Positions 8,359 to 16,974 of a DNA stretch of 64,000 bases are shown piece by piece. How positions within the stretch are numbered: the first letter of the stretch is position 1; every line of letters begins with the position of its first letter. Under the pieces are notes generated by a model. It worked only from the letters and a program-made list of their open reading frames with translations. It ran no database searches and was not told the origin of the DNA. Origin of the DNA: Gemmobacter lutimaris (GTDB taxonomy: Bacteria; Pseudomonadota; Alphaproteobacteria; Rhodobacterales; Rhodobacteraceae); contig NZ_QXXQ01000011.1 of the NCBI RefSeq assembly GCF_003570715.1, positions 62,001 to 126,000 of the forward strand, read 5' to 3'. A program made the translations under genes and the position numbers.

Positions 8359-8676
8359 TCACACGGCGCATTCGCGGCAGAACGGCGTGAACGGCACAAC
8401 ATCCAGCCGCTCCTGTCCGATTTCGGCGCCGCATTTCACGCAAAAGCCATATTCCCCGGCCTCGATCCGCTGAAGCGCGGCCTCGATCATGCGGATTTCC
8501 TGCTGGCCGGACAGGCCCATCCCCTCCAGCACCTCGTCGCCCTCACGCTCTGTCGCCATTTCCTCCCAGTCGCGGGCGTCATGGCTGTCAAGCTCGGTCT
8601 CGATGGCGGAAAGACGATCCTGCAACTGCGACAGGCGTCGTTCAAGCTGGGCCTTGCGTGTGGTGATGGGGGTCAT
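8359..8676 (-). CDS. DksA/TraR-type zinc-finger protein
   Basis: A 105-residue protein with a heptad-rich N-terminal helix (TRKAQLERRLSQLQDRLSAIETELD) and a C-terminal four-cysteine finger (FCVKCG near 80, FCREC near the end), as in DksA/TraR C4 proteins that bind the RNA polymerase secondary channel. It lacks the length of classical DksA (151 aa), so it is a short paralogue. The ATG at 8676 follows GAGGAGGAAGGCC. Its upstream region holds an FNR-type palindrome at 8731-8744, about 55 bases before the start, suggesting oxygen-responsive expression. Confidence 0.85.
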   Translation of the reverse strand: MTPITTRKAQLERRLSQLQDRLSAIETELDSHDARDWEEMATEREGDEVLEGMGLSGQQEIRMIEAALQRIEAGEYGFCVKCGAEIGQERLDVVPFTPFCRECAV

Positions 8677-8730
8677 GGCCTTCCTCCTCTTCGCGTGGAA
8701 CAAATCTGCCCCGGCGGCCCGCCGCCTGCC

Positions 8731-8744
8731 TTGACTCAGGTCAA
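8731..8744. promoter_or_regulatory. Candidate FNR/FnrL box
   Basis: TTGACTCAGGTCAA is a perfect TTGAC-N4-GTCAA palindrome, very close to the FNR consensus TTGAT-N4-ATCAA. It sits between the divergent DksA-like gene (start 8676) and the persulfide dioxygenase operon (start 8822). Confidence 0.55.
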
Positions 8745-8754
8745 GCCAAATCAC

Positions 8755-8791
8755 ATTCAAATCTTGCAATACGTCATGCTCACGCTATATC
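8755..8791 (+). promoter_or_regulatory. Candidate promoter and operator of the persulfide operon
   Basis: TTGCAA (8764-8769), 16 bases, TATATC (8786-8791) form a plausible promoter ~30 bases before the dioxygenase ATG. An imperfect palindrome ATTCAAATCTTGCAAT (8755-8770) overlaps the -35 and is AT-rich like BigR/SqrR sites; the SqrR-like protein at 1485 is the obvious candidate regulator. Confidence 0.45.
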
Positions 8792-8821
8792 CTCCTGGCA
8801 AGCGATGGAAAGGGCCACCCG

Positions 8822-9697
8822 ATGACCACACCGATGCAACCCAAAGTGCATGCCTTCTTCGACGAGGCGACCAATACGATCACCTATGTCGTGCAAGAGC
8901 CCGAGGGCCGGGCCTGCGCCGTGATCGACAGCGTTCTGGATTTCGACTACGCCTCGGGCCGCACCGATACGCGGTCGGCCGATGCGGTGATCGCCTTTGT
9001 CCGGGATCAGGGGCTTGATCTGCAATGGGTTCTGGAAACCCATGTGCATGCCGACCACCTTTCGGCCGCCCCCTATATTCAGGAGGCGCTGGGCGGCAAG
9101 ATCGGCATCGGCGACCGCATCACCGTGGTGCAGGAAACCTTCGGCAAGATCTTCAACGAGGGCACACGGTTTCAACGGGACGGGTCGCAGTTCGACAGGC
9201 TGTTCGTTGAGGGCGACACCTTCATGATCGGTCAGCTGCGCGGCGAGGTGCTGCATACGCCCGGCCATACGCCTGCCTGCCTGACCTATGTGATCGGCGA
9301 TGCGGCCTTCGTGGGTGACACGCTGTTCATGCCGGATTTCGGCACTGCCCGCTGCGATTTCCCCGGCGGCTCCGCCGAGGTCATGTTTGATTCGGTGCAG
9401 AAGATCCTCAGCCTGCCCGATGAGACCCGCATCTTCGTCGGCCACGACTACAAGGCGCCGGGGCGTGACGATTATGCCTGGGAAAGCACGGTTGGCGCGC
9501 AGAAGGCGCTGAACATCCACGTCGGTGCCGGAAAAAGCCGCGAGGATTTCGTGAAGATGCGCACCACGCGCGACGCGACGCTGGCGATGCCGCGGCTGAT
9601 CATCCCCTCGCTTCAGGTGAATATGCGCGCAGGTCAGATGCCCGAGGCGGAAGAGAACGGTGTCAGCTATCTGAAAGTGCCGGTGAACGGGCTGTAA
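8822..9697 (+). CDS. Persulfide dioxygenase-like metallo-beta-lactamase protein (ETHE1/Blh family)
   Basis: A 291-residue MBL-fold protein. The metal motif THVHADH is near residues 74-80, with further ligands in HTPGHT, VGDTLF and VGHDY. Persulfide dioxygenases oxidise glutathione persulfide to sulfite using mononuclear iron. This form, with the RCDFPGGSAEVMFDSV segment, matches the Blh group found in BigR-type operons. It is followed by two YeeE/YedE halves and a DUF442 protein, the classic arrangement of that operon, supporting a role in sulfide/persulfide detoxification. Confidence 0.9.
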   Translation: MTTPMQPKVHAFFDEATNTITYVVQEPEGRACAVIDSVLDFDYASGRTDTRSADAVIAFVRDQGLDLQWVLETHVHADHLSAAPYIQEALGGKIGIGDRITVVQETFGKIFNEGTRFQRDGSQFDRLFVEGDTFMIGQLRGEVLHTPGHTPACLTYVIGDAAFVGDTLFMPDFGTARCDFPGGSAEVMFDSVQKILSLPDETRIFVGHDYKAPGRDDYAWESTVGAQKALNIHVGAGKSREDFVKMRTTRDATLAMPRLIIPSLQVNMRAGQMPEAEENGVSYLKVPVNGL

Positions 9698-9769
9698 GAC
9701 CCGTCCGACAATCGGAGGCGGGCGCACCGCGACGTGCAGCCGCCTCCCCGATCCGAACAGGGAGTTGCA

Positions 9770-10198
9770 ATGATACCAATGGATTGGATCTGGGGCCTCG
9801 TCGGCGGTCTCATGATTGGCGGTGCGGCGGGGCTGTATCTGCTGGTCAACGGACGCATCATGGGTGCCTCGGGGATACTGGGCGGGCTGGTGGATGGGAC
9901 CGGCCGCGACAGTATGGTGGAACGGCTGGCCTTCCTGTTCGGCGTGCTGGCTGTGCCGCCGCTGCTGGTGCCGCTTTACCGGGTGGTCGATACCCATATC
10001 ACAGCCAACCCGCTGATCATCGTGGCTGCGGGTTTGCTGGTCGGGATCGGCACACGGCTGGCCAATGGCTGCACCTCGGGGCACGGGGTCTGCGGAATTT
10101 CGCGGCTGGCGCCGCGCGGCCTTGCCGCAACCGGCTTTTACCTGCTGGGCGGGGCGGTCACCGTCTATCTGTTCCGGCATGTTCTGGGGGTGATCTGA
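9770..10198 (+). CDS. YeeE/YedE half-transporter, first subunit
   Basis: A 142-residue membrane protein with about four helices. The conserved Cys motif GIGTRLANGCTSGHGVCGISRL lies near residues 91-110; in YeeE-type channels such cysteines pass thiosulfate. GGAG precedes the ATG at 9770. The stop is directly followed by the next ATG at 10199, so the two halves are coupled and probably form one transporter. The likely role is movement of a sulfur species next to persulfide oxidation. Confidence 0.88.
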   Translation: MIPMDWIWGLVGGLMIGGAAGLYLLVNGRIMGASGILGGLVDGTGRDSMVERLAFLFGVLAVPPLLVPLYRVVDTHITANPLIIVAAGLLVGIGTRLANGCTSGHGVCGISRLAPRGLAATGFYLLGGAVTVYLFRHVLGVI

Positions 10199-10660
10199 AT
10201 GGCACGTCTTCCCGGAATGCCCGAGCCGCGCGAGGTCGTGGCCTTTCTGGCCGGCGGCCTGTTCGGCTCGGGTTTGCTGGTGTCGGGAATGATCGACACG
10301 ACCAAGGTGCAGGGTTGGCTGGATTTCTTCGGGGACTGGGATCCGACGCTTGCCTTCGTTCTTGGGGGCGCGGTGCTGCCGATGTTCTTTGTCTGGCGCA
10401 TCGCGGAAAAGCGCGGGATCTCGCTGTTCGGCGATCCGATCCCGGCACGCACCGCGCCACGGCTGGACGGGCCGCTGATCTGGGGGTCTGTCCTGTTCGG
10501 CGCGGGCTGGGGTCTGGCGGGGCTTTGCCCCGGCCCGGCACTGGCCTCTTTCGCGCTGGGCGGTTGGGGCGGAGCGCTCTTCTTTCTGGCGATGGTCTCG
10601 GGTATGGTCGTCGCGCCTGCCATTCGTGCGGTGCTGTTTCGGCCCGCCACCACCGACTGA
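10199..10660 (+). CDS. YeeE/YedE half-transporter, second subunit (DUF6691-like)
   Basis: A 153-residue membrane protein starting immediately after the first half. It has a GLFGSGLLVSGMIDTTKVQGWLD N-terminal motif and the Cys motif GAGWGLAGLCPGPALA (near 105), both typical of the second half of split YeeE/YedE transporters. It likely pairs with the upstream protein in the inner membrane. Confidence 0.88.
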   Translation: MARLPGMPEPREVVAFLAGGLFGSGLLVSGMIDTTKVQGWLDFFGDWDPTLAFVLGGAVLPMFFVWRIAEKRGISLFGDPIPARTAPRLDGPLIWGSVLFGAGWGLAGLCPGPALASFALGGWGGALFFLAMVSGMVVAPAIRAVLFRPATTD

Positions 10661-10669
10661 GGACCGCCT

Positions 10670-11086
10670 ATGGATATCCGTGCCCTGACCCCGACCTATG
10701 CCGTTTCGCCGCAGATCAGCCCCGCTGACCTGCCCGCGATCAAGGCGGCAGGTTATGTGACGGTCATCGACAACCGCCCCGACGCCGAAATTCCTTCGGA
10801 TCTGCATACCACGGAAATGCGCGCGGCGGCCGAGGCGCTGGGGTTGCAGTTCATCGCCAATCCGGTGATCGGCGGCGCGATCACCGAAGAGAATGTGATC
10901 ACACAACGCGCGGCGATTGATGGCGCCAGTGGGCCAGTCTTTGCCTATTGTGCCTCGGGCAATCGTTCGTCGGTGGTCTGGGCGCTTGCCCATGCCGGGC
11001 GCCTGTCCACAGATGATCTGATCGGGATTCCGGCGCGGTTCGGCTATTCGCTTGAATGGCTGCGCCCGACGCTGGAAAACGCCTGA
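10670..11086 (+). CDS. TIGR01244/DUF442 sulfur transferase (PTP-like)
   Basis: A 138-residue protein with the PTP-like loop FAYCASGNRSS near residue 86, whose cysteine would carry a persulfide or phosphate. This family is often fused to, or adjacent to, Blh-type persulfide dioxygenases. It is the last gene of the four-gene sulfur operon, 9 bases after the second transporter half. Opening motif QISPADLPAIKAAGYVTVIDNRPD is characteristic. Confidence 0.85.
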   Translation: MDIRALTPTYAVSPQISPADLPAIKAAGYVTVIDNRPDAEIPSDLHTTEMRAAAEALGLQFIANPVIGGAITEENVITQRAAIDGASGPVFAYCASGNRSSVVWALAHAGRLSTDDLIGIPARFGYSLEWLRPTLENA

Positions 11087-11172
11087 TCGGTTCGCGCAAA
11101 GCCGCCCCGGCCTTTCGGGGCCGGGCATGACGGGCAGAACCAGCCAGAGAATGGCGAGGATGCCTGTCATCC

Positions 11173-12129
11173 TCATCCCGTCCCGGTCAGCGGCAGGGCC
11201 GGTGCCATGGCTGGCACCTGCACAGCTGAAGCCATTGGCCGCGCGACCTGATCTTCGGCTGGCACGGTCAGCCGAACTGCCCGCATACCGCAATTCTGGC
11301 CAAGACGCCCCTGCCCGACCGTCTGCCCATCGCTGCCTTCCAGCCGGATATGGTCTATCTGGGCACCGGGCAATGGCAGCACTGCGCCGGACCCGAGTTG
11401 CAAAACCTCGGCCAGCGGCACGGTCACACGGCACAGAACCGCCTGCACCACCGCCTCAGCCTCTGCCAGCCGATCCGCCAGTGCGGCCGAGAACCCTGGC
11501 CCCGCCATCGGGTCGGGCGTGGGCATTGGCGCCTTGCGCTGCGGGCGGCGGCCATGACCTTCGGCTGGCAGGGCGAGGATCACCCGCCCCATCCGGCCCG
11601 GCGTGAACTGCAATTCGCAGGCCAGTACCTTGAAGGGCGCATCCTCCAGCATCAGGGCCAGTGGTCGCACTTCATCAAGGTAGGAGGCATAGCGATACCC
11701 GTCGGTCCAGACCAGATCCTCCTCCGCCAGCAGCGCCTCTTCCAGCGCGGCCAGAACGGCATCCACCCAATCGGCCACCATGGCGGCATCGGTGCGGGTG
11801 GGGCGGCGCGGATCGGCGGCCAGCGGCGCGACATGGCCCAGCGTCTGCACCTCGATCAGGGCGGCCAGCAACCCCGGATCAAGGATCATCACCCCCGTCG
11901 CTTCGCGTGGGCCTTCCAGCAGCGCGATCAGCGCCAGATCGGGGGGCAGTTCCAGCAGTTCGGCCAGCGAATACCGATGCGCGGTAAGCCCGCTGATCAT
12001 CACGTCACAGCCCGGCCCTTCACGCGCCGCGCGCGCCAGCGCCAGGGGCAAGGCACGTTCCACCCCGCCATCGGGCAGACGGGCCGCCTGTGCCCCTGCG
12101 AGCTTGCGCCTGATAACCCCTTGATCCAC
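11173..12129 (-). CDS. FliM/FliN-family motor-switch-like protein
   Basis: A 318-residue protein with a divergent FliM-like middle (around residues 40-200, YSLAELLELPPDLALIALLEG) and a C-terminal SpoA/FliN-type segment (VTVPLAEVLQLGSGAVLPLP, near 235-255). Such proteins form the flagellar C-ring and bind phospho-CheY. No other flagellar gene is in the window, so it is an orphan. It starts with GTG at 12129 after GGGGAAC and follows the symporter-kinase gene by 54 bases on the same strand. Confidence 0.75.
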   Translation of the reverse strand: MDQGVIRRKLAGAQAARLPDGGVERALPLALARAAREGPGCDVMISGLTAHRYSLAELLELPPDLALIALLEGPREATGVMILDPGLLAALIEVQTLGHVAPLAADPRRPTRTDAAMVADWVDAVLAALEEALLAEEDLVWTDGYRYASYLDEVRPLALMLEDAPFKVLACELQFTPGRMGRVILALPAEGHGRRPQRKAPMPTPDPMAGPGFSAALADRLAEAEAVVQAVLCRVTVPLAEVLQLGSGAVLPLPGAQIDHIRLEGSDGQTVGQGRLGQNCGMRAVRLTVPAEDQVARPMASAVQVPAMAPALPLTGTG

Positions 12130-12183
12130 TGCCGTTCCCCGAAAATCCTTCCCCTACCCTCGCAGCAGAGGCTTACCAAAGGG

Positions 12184-14883
12184 TTACGCAGCTTCAGCCA
12201 ATGGCGGTTTTTCCAGACGCAGCGGCATCGACACGCGGAAGGCCGCCCCGCCCTGGCCCGGCAGGTAGGTGATCGTGCCGCCCAGATTGGCCATAACCTC
12301 GCGGCAGATCGCAAGGCCGAGGCCCGCGCCGCCCGCACGGGTCTGGTCGGTCAGCCGGGCGAATTTCTCGAAGATCAGCGCCTGCTTGTCCTTCGGGATG
12401 CCCGAGCCATTGTCGATGAAATCCACCAGAACCCGACCGCCACGTTGCCGCACCGCGATTCGCAACTCGGGGCGCGTGGCGTCGCAATATTTGCGGCTGT
12501 TCGAGATCAGGTTGATGAACACCTGCGTCAGACGGTCGGGATCGGTGCGCAGGAAGATCGCCTCGGCGGGCAGGTCGCGGTGAATGAGGAATTCACGCTC
12601 CGGCCGGGTCTGGGCGGCGGCGCGCAGCGAACGGTCCAGTAGCTCCGACAAATTGGCCAGCTTCAGGTCAAGCTGCACAGTGCCGTTTTCCAGCACGCTC
12701 AGATCCAGCAGGTCATCCAGCAACCGGGTCAGGCGGATCGCTTCTTCATGGATGATGCCCGCGTATTTCTCGGACATGCCTTCGGGCATGCCGCCCTCCA
12801 TCATGATTTCGGAAAACGCGCGGATCGAGGTCATCGGCGTGCGCAGTTCATGGCTGATCTGGCTGAGGAAGGCATCTTTCTGCACCGAAAGCTGGGTCAG
12901 CTTTTCATTCACCTCGCGCAACTGCCGGGCCGTGCGTTCCAGTTCGGCGCGCTGCGATTCGAGCTGGCTGGAATATTCCATGATCTGCGCGGTTTCATCG
13001 GCCACCCGCATCAGATCATCCACCGTGACGCGCGCGCGCCCCGCGAGTTCGGAAATCATCGCATGGGCCGCCGCCGCGCCGACCGAACCCGCCAACTGCC
13101 GCTCCAGCGCGGCAAGGAAGGCGGGGGACGGGTCGGGCAGATAGCCGGCCTTGCCCTGTGCACGCGCCTGTTCTTCGAAGAAGGTCAGCGCCGGTTCGTC
13201 GCCCAGAATGCGCTGCGCCATGATCAGCAGCGACTCCGGCTCTGCCAGCCCGTCGCCCCAGCCACGCAGTTCCGCGCGTTCGGTATCGAAGACATAGACG
13301 AAGGCCAGACCCTGCGCCCGCTCGATCGGCGTCGGAAAGCTGAGAAGCGAGCCGATGGTGAAGGCAGCGGTGTTGAAAGACAGGCTCCAGAACAGGGCAT
13401 GGATCAGCGGGTCCATTCCCTCTACCCCGAACAACGCGCGGGGGCGCAGCCAGCCGATGCCGAAAGGACCGTTCAGAAACATATCCAGCGGCAGGATGGC
13501 GCCGGGGCCGAAGCTGGGCAGGAACAGCGTATAGGCCCAGACTACAAAGCCGATCAACAGCCCCGCCGCCGCGCCGATCCGGGTGGCACCGCGCCAGAAG
13601 ATGCCGCCCAGCATGGCGGGCAGCATCTGCGCCACACCAACGAAGGATATCAGCCCGATGGCGGCCAGCGCCGCCGATCCGCCAGACAGCGCGAAATACA
13701 GGTAGCCAAGCCCCAGCACTGCCGCGATGGAAAACCGCCGCGACATCAAGACCAGCCGTCGCACATCGCCGGACACCGCCTTGGCCGGACGCAGGTGCAG
13801 CCAGAGCGGCATGACGATATGGTTCGACACCATGGTCGCCAGCGCGATGGAAGCGACGATCACCATGGAGGTGGCCGAGGAAAAGCCGCCAAGGAAGGCC
13901 AGCATCGCAAGCCCGCCCTGCCCCTGGCTCAATGGCACGGTCAGCACGAACAGATCGGGATTCGCCCCCACCGGCAGAAGGCCCAGACCCACCACGGCGA
14001 TGGGCACGACAAACAGGCTCATCGCCAGCAGATACAGCGGGAAGGCCCAGCTTGCGGTGCCAAGAAACCTCTCGTCGCTGTTTTCCACCACCAGCACCTG
14101 AAACATGCGCGGCAGGGTGATGACGGCAGCTGCCGACAGGAAGGTCAGCCCGGCCCAGCGGGAGGGCAGCAGATCCCAGTCGGCAATGGCCGAGGCATTG
14201 ATGCGGCTGGCGATGTCGGACGGCCCATCGGCCACGAACCAGACGACGAAAATACCGACCGTTATCAAGGCAACCAGCTTCACCACCGCCTCTACCGCGA
14301 TGGCGGCGACGACGCCGGTGTGCTGTTCGTTGGCGTCAAGGTTGCGGGTGCCGAACAGGATGGTGAACAGCGCCAGCCCCCCCGCAACCCACAGCGCAGT
14401 GGAATTGGTGTCGGGGATCATCCACGCATAGGTGCCGGGCTGCGCGAAAACCCCGAAGCTGAGCGTCACGGATTGCAGTTGCAGCGCGATATAGGGCGTG
14501 GCCGCGACCACGCAGATCATGGTGACAATCACCCCCAGCGCGTTCGACTTGCCATAACGGCTGGAAATCATATCGGCGATGGATGTCACGCGTTCGGCCC
14601 GGCCGATCCGCACCAGTTTGCGCAAGATCCACCACCAGCCGACGAAAACCAGCGTCGGGCCAAGGTAGATCGTCAGATATTCCAGCCCGGACCGCGCCGC
14701 ATAGCCGACAGCGCCATAAAACGTCCAGGCCGTGCAATAGATGCTGAGCGACAGCGTATAGACGACAGGAGACCGCAGCCAGCGCGCCCGGCCATGCTCG
14801 GCCCGCCGTTCGGCCATGAAAGCCACGAGGAACAGGAAGATCACATAGGTCAGACAGGCCAGAACCAGCAGGTTGAAGGGCAT
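12184..14883 (-). CDS. Sodium:solute symporter/histidine kinase fusion
   Basis: An 899-residue sensor in which an SSS-family (PutP-like) domain of about 12-13 membrane helices (residues ~1-510) replaces the usual input domain. A linker and coiled coil follow (~600-660), then HisKA with the phospho-acceptor in QISHELRTPMTSIRAF (~672) and an HATPase with N-box (INLISNSRKYC) and G-boxes (DNGSGIPKD, GAGLGLAICREV). This is the CbrA-like architecture, where transport or binding is thought to signal to the kinase. It overlaps the upstream small gene by ATGA, and the next gene up is a response regulator. The ligand is unknown. Confidence 0.88.
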   Translation of the reverse strand: MPFNLLVLACLTYVIFLFLVAFMAERRAEHGRARWLRSPVVYTLSLSIYCTAWTFYGAVGYAARSGLEYLTIYLGPTLVFVGWWWILRKLVRIGRAERVTSIADMISSRYGKSNALGVIVTMICVVAATPYIALQLQSVTLSFGVFAQPGTYAWMIPDTNSTALWVAGGLALFTILFGTRNLDANEQHTGVVAAIAVEAVVKLVALITVGIFVVWFVADGPSDIASRINASAIADWDLLPSRWAGLTFLSAAAVITLPRMFQVLVVENSDERFLGTASWAFPLYLLAMSLFVVPIAVVGLGLLPVGANPDLFVLTVPLSQGQGGLAMLAFLGGFSSATSMVIVASIALATMVSNHIVMPLWLHLRPAKAVSGDVRRLVLMSRRFSIAAVLGLGYLYFALSGGSAALAAIGLISFVGVAQMLPAMLGGIFWRGATRIGAAAGLLIGFVVWAYTLFLPSFGPGAILPLDMFLNGPFGIGWLRPRALFGVEGMDPLIHALFWSLSFNTAAFTIGSLLSFPTPIERAQGLAFVYVFDTERAELRGWGDGLAEPESLLIMAQRILGDEPALTFFEEQARAQGKAGYLPDPSPAFLAALERQLAGSVGAAAAHAMISELAGRARVTVDDLMRVADETAQIMEYSSQLESQRAELERTARQLREVNEKLTQLSVQKDAFLSQISHELRTPMTSIRAFSEIMMEGGMPEGMSEKYAGIIHEEAIRLTRLLDDLLDLSVLENGTVQLDLKLANLSELLDRSLRAAAQTRPEREFLIHRDLPAEAIFLRTDPDRLTQVFINLISNSRKYCDATRPELRIAVRQRGGRVLVDFIDNGSGIPKDKQALIFEKFARLTDQTRAGGAGLGLAICREVMANLGGTITYLPGQGGAAFRVSMPLRLEKPPLAEAA

Positions 14884-15155
14884 CAGCCGCGCCCCTCCGT
14901 CTCGGCCCCTGTTTCCTGCTCCTGCCTGCCCAGACCGCGCGCCATCAGCGCCGCCGTCACGATGAGCACGAACCAGACGACAAACAGATAGGCGCCATCA
15001 ATGGCGGTATCCCGCGCCTCGGTTTCCGCAGGGGCCCAGAGGATCGGCAGCAGAAACAGGAAGGCCCCCGCCACCGGCAGAAGCCGCGCCGCATCGCGCA
15101 TCCGGCGCTGGCGATAGCTGCGCCGCGCCAGAAAGACCGGGCCGCGCGGTCTCAT
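14883..15155 (-). CDS. Small membrane protein in the symporter-kinase operon
   Basis: A 90-residue protein with an Arg-rich N-terminus and two hydrophobic segments (about 23-41 and 54-72). It overlaps both neighbours by ATGA (15152-15155 and 14883), so it is translated with the response regulator and the kinase. Conserved coupling suggests an accessory subunit of the symporter-like sensor, but no family name was recognised. Confidence 0.7.
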   Translation of the reverse strand: MRPRGPVFLARRSYRQRRMRDAARLLPVAGAFLFLLPILWAPAETEARDTAIDGAYLFVVWFVLIVTAALMARGLGRQEQETGAETEGRG

Positions 15156-15523
15156 CCCGTGCCCAGAAGCGACCGGGCCGCCGCCACGAATTCGGTATTT
15201 GAGAAAGGTTTCGCCATGAAGAGGTTGGCGCCAGCGCGTTCCGCCGCCTCGCGGTCGCGGCCCTGGCCCTTGGCGGTCAGCATCATCACCGGCAGCGCCG
15301 CCGTCGCCGGATCGGCCCGCAACGCTTGCAGGATTTCCAGCCCCGACCGTCCCGGCAACATCAGATCAAGGATCACCAGATCCGGCCTTCGCGCGCGCAC
15401 CTCGGCCTCGGCCACGCCGCCATCCCCCAGTGTGGTCACCTGCCAGCCATCGCGGTTCAGCAGGAAGCGGATCGCCTCGGCGATATTGGGCTCGTCCTCG
15501 ATCAGCATGGCGTGATGGCTCAC
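15152..15523 (-). CDS. Single-domain response regulator
   Basis: A 123-residue receiver domain with no output domain. Acidic pocket EDE (9-11), phospho-acceptor Asp53 in LVILDLMLPG, Thr in MMLTAKG and Lys in MAKPFSN are all present. GTG at 15523 is taken as start because GGGGAGG lies just upstream; an ATG six codons in would cut off the first strand. As first gene of a three-gene overlapping operon it is the probable partner of the symporter-kinase, passing phosphate onward or acting by protein contact. Confidence 0.88.
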   Translation of the reverse strand: MSHHAMLIEDEPNIAEAIRFLLNRDGWQVTTLGDGGVAEAEVRARRPDLVILDLMLPGRSGLEILQALRADPATAALPVMMLTAKGQGRDREAAERAGANLFMAKPFSNTEFVAAARSLLGTG

Positions 15524-15635
15524 GGCACCTCCCCCGGTCGCGCTGGCGCCTCCCCGCGCCTGAAACCGACTATCGGCGGAAATCCGCGCCGTGTCAAAAG
15601 CGGCGACGGGAAAGCGGCTATGACTTTCGAACAGG

Positions 15636-16922
15636 TCAGCCACGCAATCCGGTAGCCTCGCTGACGATGGGTGCCTCGCGCCGCGCCGGGCAGGCGGGTT
15701 CGGGGCAGATGCGGCAAGTGGCGCCCACCCGGCGCACGGGGCCGGTTGCATCGGGCACGGGCGACAGCAACATGGCCGCTTGCCGCACCTCGGCCCCACC
15801 GAAGCCCGCAGGCCAGCTCGCCTCGCCCCAGGCACGGGCTGCGAAACGCGCGCGGCGGCGGCCCGCCATCTCGATCTCGGCCAGAACGGGCAGCATGGGA
15901 CGGGCCAGCGCCTCGAAGAGTGGCCAAAGCGCACAGGCCGCGCCAAAGCGCGGAGGCACGAAGCCCGGCACGGGTTTGCGAAACACCAGCGCCCCTGCCG
16001 CATCGGCAATCACCAGCCCGAGGCCCGAGCCAAGGCGCAGCGCAAGCCGCCGCATCGCCACCAGCACACCCGCCCCGCTGCGCGCGCCGATCAGCACAGG
16101 GTCAGGGCCGCATTCAGCCAGTGCGCTTTCCAGCCGGTTGAGCGGCAACGCCACCACGTCGGCCCGCATCCGTGCCACCCAGACCGCCGCCAACGCGCGC
16201 GCTGCGGCCGAGGCCAGCGGCGACAGATCAACCTCGCCCCCCGGCTGTTCCAGTTCCGGCAGATGCCAGCCCCGCGCGGCCAGCCAGTCGTCAAACTCCT
16301 CTTGCGGCGAAACCGCACCTGGCGTCTCGGCCCGGTCCGATCCGTCCAGATAGGCCACCAGCGCCTCGGCCCCGGTGGCCAGTCTTTCGCTGTCATGGTG
16401 CAGGTTGGCATGGAAGCGCGCGCGCCATTCGGGTTCGATATCTTCCGTCTCGGCCAGAATCGCTGCGGTCGATCGCACGGAACTGACGGCCGACAAGACC
16501 TCGTGCAGCGACAGGCTCAGGTGCGGGTCATGGGCAATACGGTCATTCAGCGCCGCGACCGCCTGTTCCAGTTGCCCGATGCGGCGCTGCAAGCCCCCGG
16601 CCAGACGCGCCCAGCCGGGATAGCGGCCGATGAATTCCTCGATCCGCTCCAGCTCGGCGGCGGCTTCCGGCTCGGCCGTGGCGGCGGCCCGCAAAATTTC
16701 GGCCAGCGCGCCCTCGCTGCCCTGCTCCAGTTCAGCCGCCTCGATGCCCAGAACCGAGGCCAGCCGCACCAGCACATCCCCCGTCACCCGGCGGCGGCCA
16801 TGTTCGATGAGGTTCAGATAAGCCGCGGAAATTCCGGCGGCTTTCGCAACATCGGCCTGACGCAGCCCCAGCGCCAGACGGCGTTCGCGCACACGGCTTC
16901 CGGTCAGGGCACTCAGCGGCAT
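15636..16922 (-). CDS. XRE-family short-chain fatty acyl-CoA regulator (ScfR type)
   Basis: A 428-residue regulator with an N-terminal XRE HTH (residues ~8-62, LGLRQADVAKAAGISAAYLNLIEHGRR), a long middle domain, and a C-terminal cysteine-rich tail (CRICPEPACPARR) typical of the RamB/PrpC-regulator/ScfR group. Members such as PccR and MccR sense acyl-CoAs and control propionyl-CoA, glyoxylate or acetate assimilation. A strong palindromic operator lies directly upstream, implying autoregulation. Which acyl-CoA pathway it controls cannot be read from this window. Confidence 0.82.
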   Translation of the reverse strand: MPLSALTGSRVRERRLALGLRQADVAKAAGISAAYLNLIEHGRRRVTGDVLVRLASVLGIEAAELEQGSEGALAEILRAAATAEPEAAAELERIEEFIGRYPGWARLAGGLQRRIGQLEQAVAALNDRIAHDPHLSLSLHEVLSAVSSVRSTAAILAETEDIEPEWRARFHANLHHDSERLATGAEALVAYLDGSDRAETPGAVSPQEEFDDWLAARGWHLPELEQPGGEVDLSPLASAAARALAAVWVARMRADVVALPLNRLESALAECGPDPVLIGARSGAGVLVAMRRLALRLGSGLGLVIADAAGALVFRKPVPGFVPPRFGAACALWPLFEALARPMLPVLAEIEMAGRRRARFAARAWGEASWPAGFGGAEVRQAAMLLSPVPDATGPVRRVGATCRICPEPACPARREAPIVSEATGLRG

Positions 16923-16941
16923 GGGTCACCTCCGCCGCCAA

Positions 16942-16967
16942 TTTACATTGAATTGTAAACTTTACAA
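16942..16967. promoter_or_regulatory. Double palindromic operator of the ScfR-type regulator
   Basis: Two overlapping inverted repeats are present: TTTACA-N6-TGTAAA (16942-16959) and the perfect TTGTAAA-C-TTTACAA (16953-16967). They are 20-45 bases before the regulator's start at 16922. RamB/ScfR-family operators are TTTGCAAA-like half-sites, so these TTGTAAA/TTTACAA elements fit. Confidence 0.6.
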
Positions 16968-16974
16968 AGGCGCG

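Noticed and set aside
12748-14991. Plus-strand 747-residue frame
   Set aside because: Shadow of the symporter-kinase; low-complexity Arg/Gly/Gln composition and no recognisable motif.
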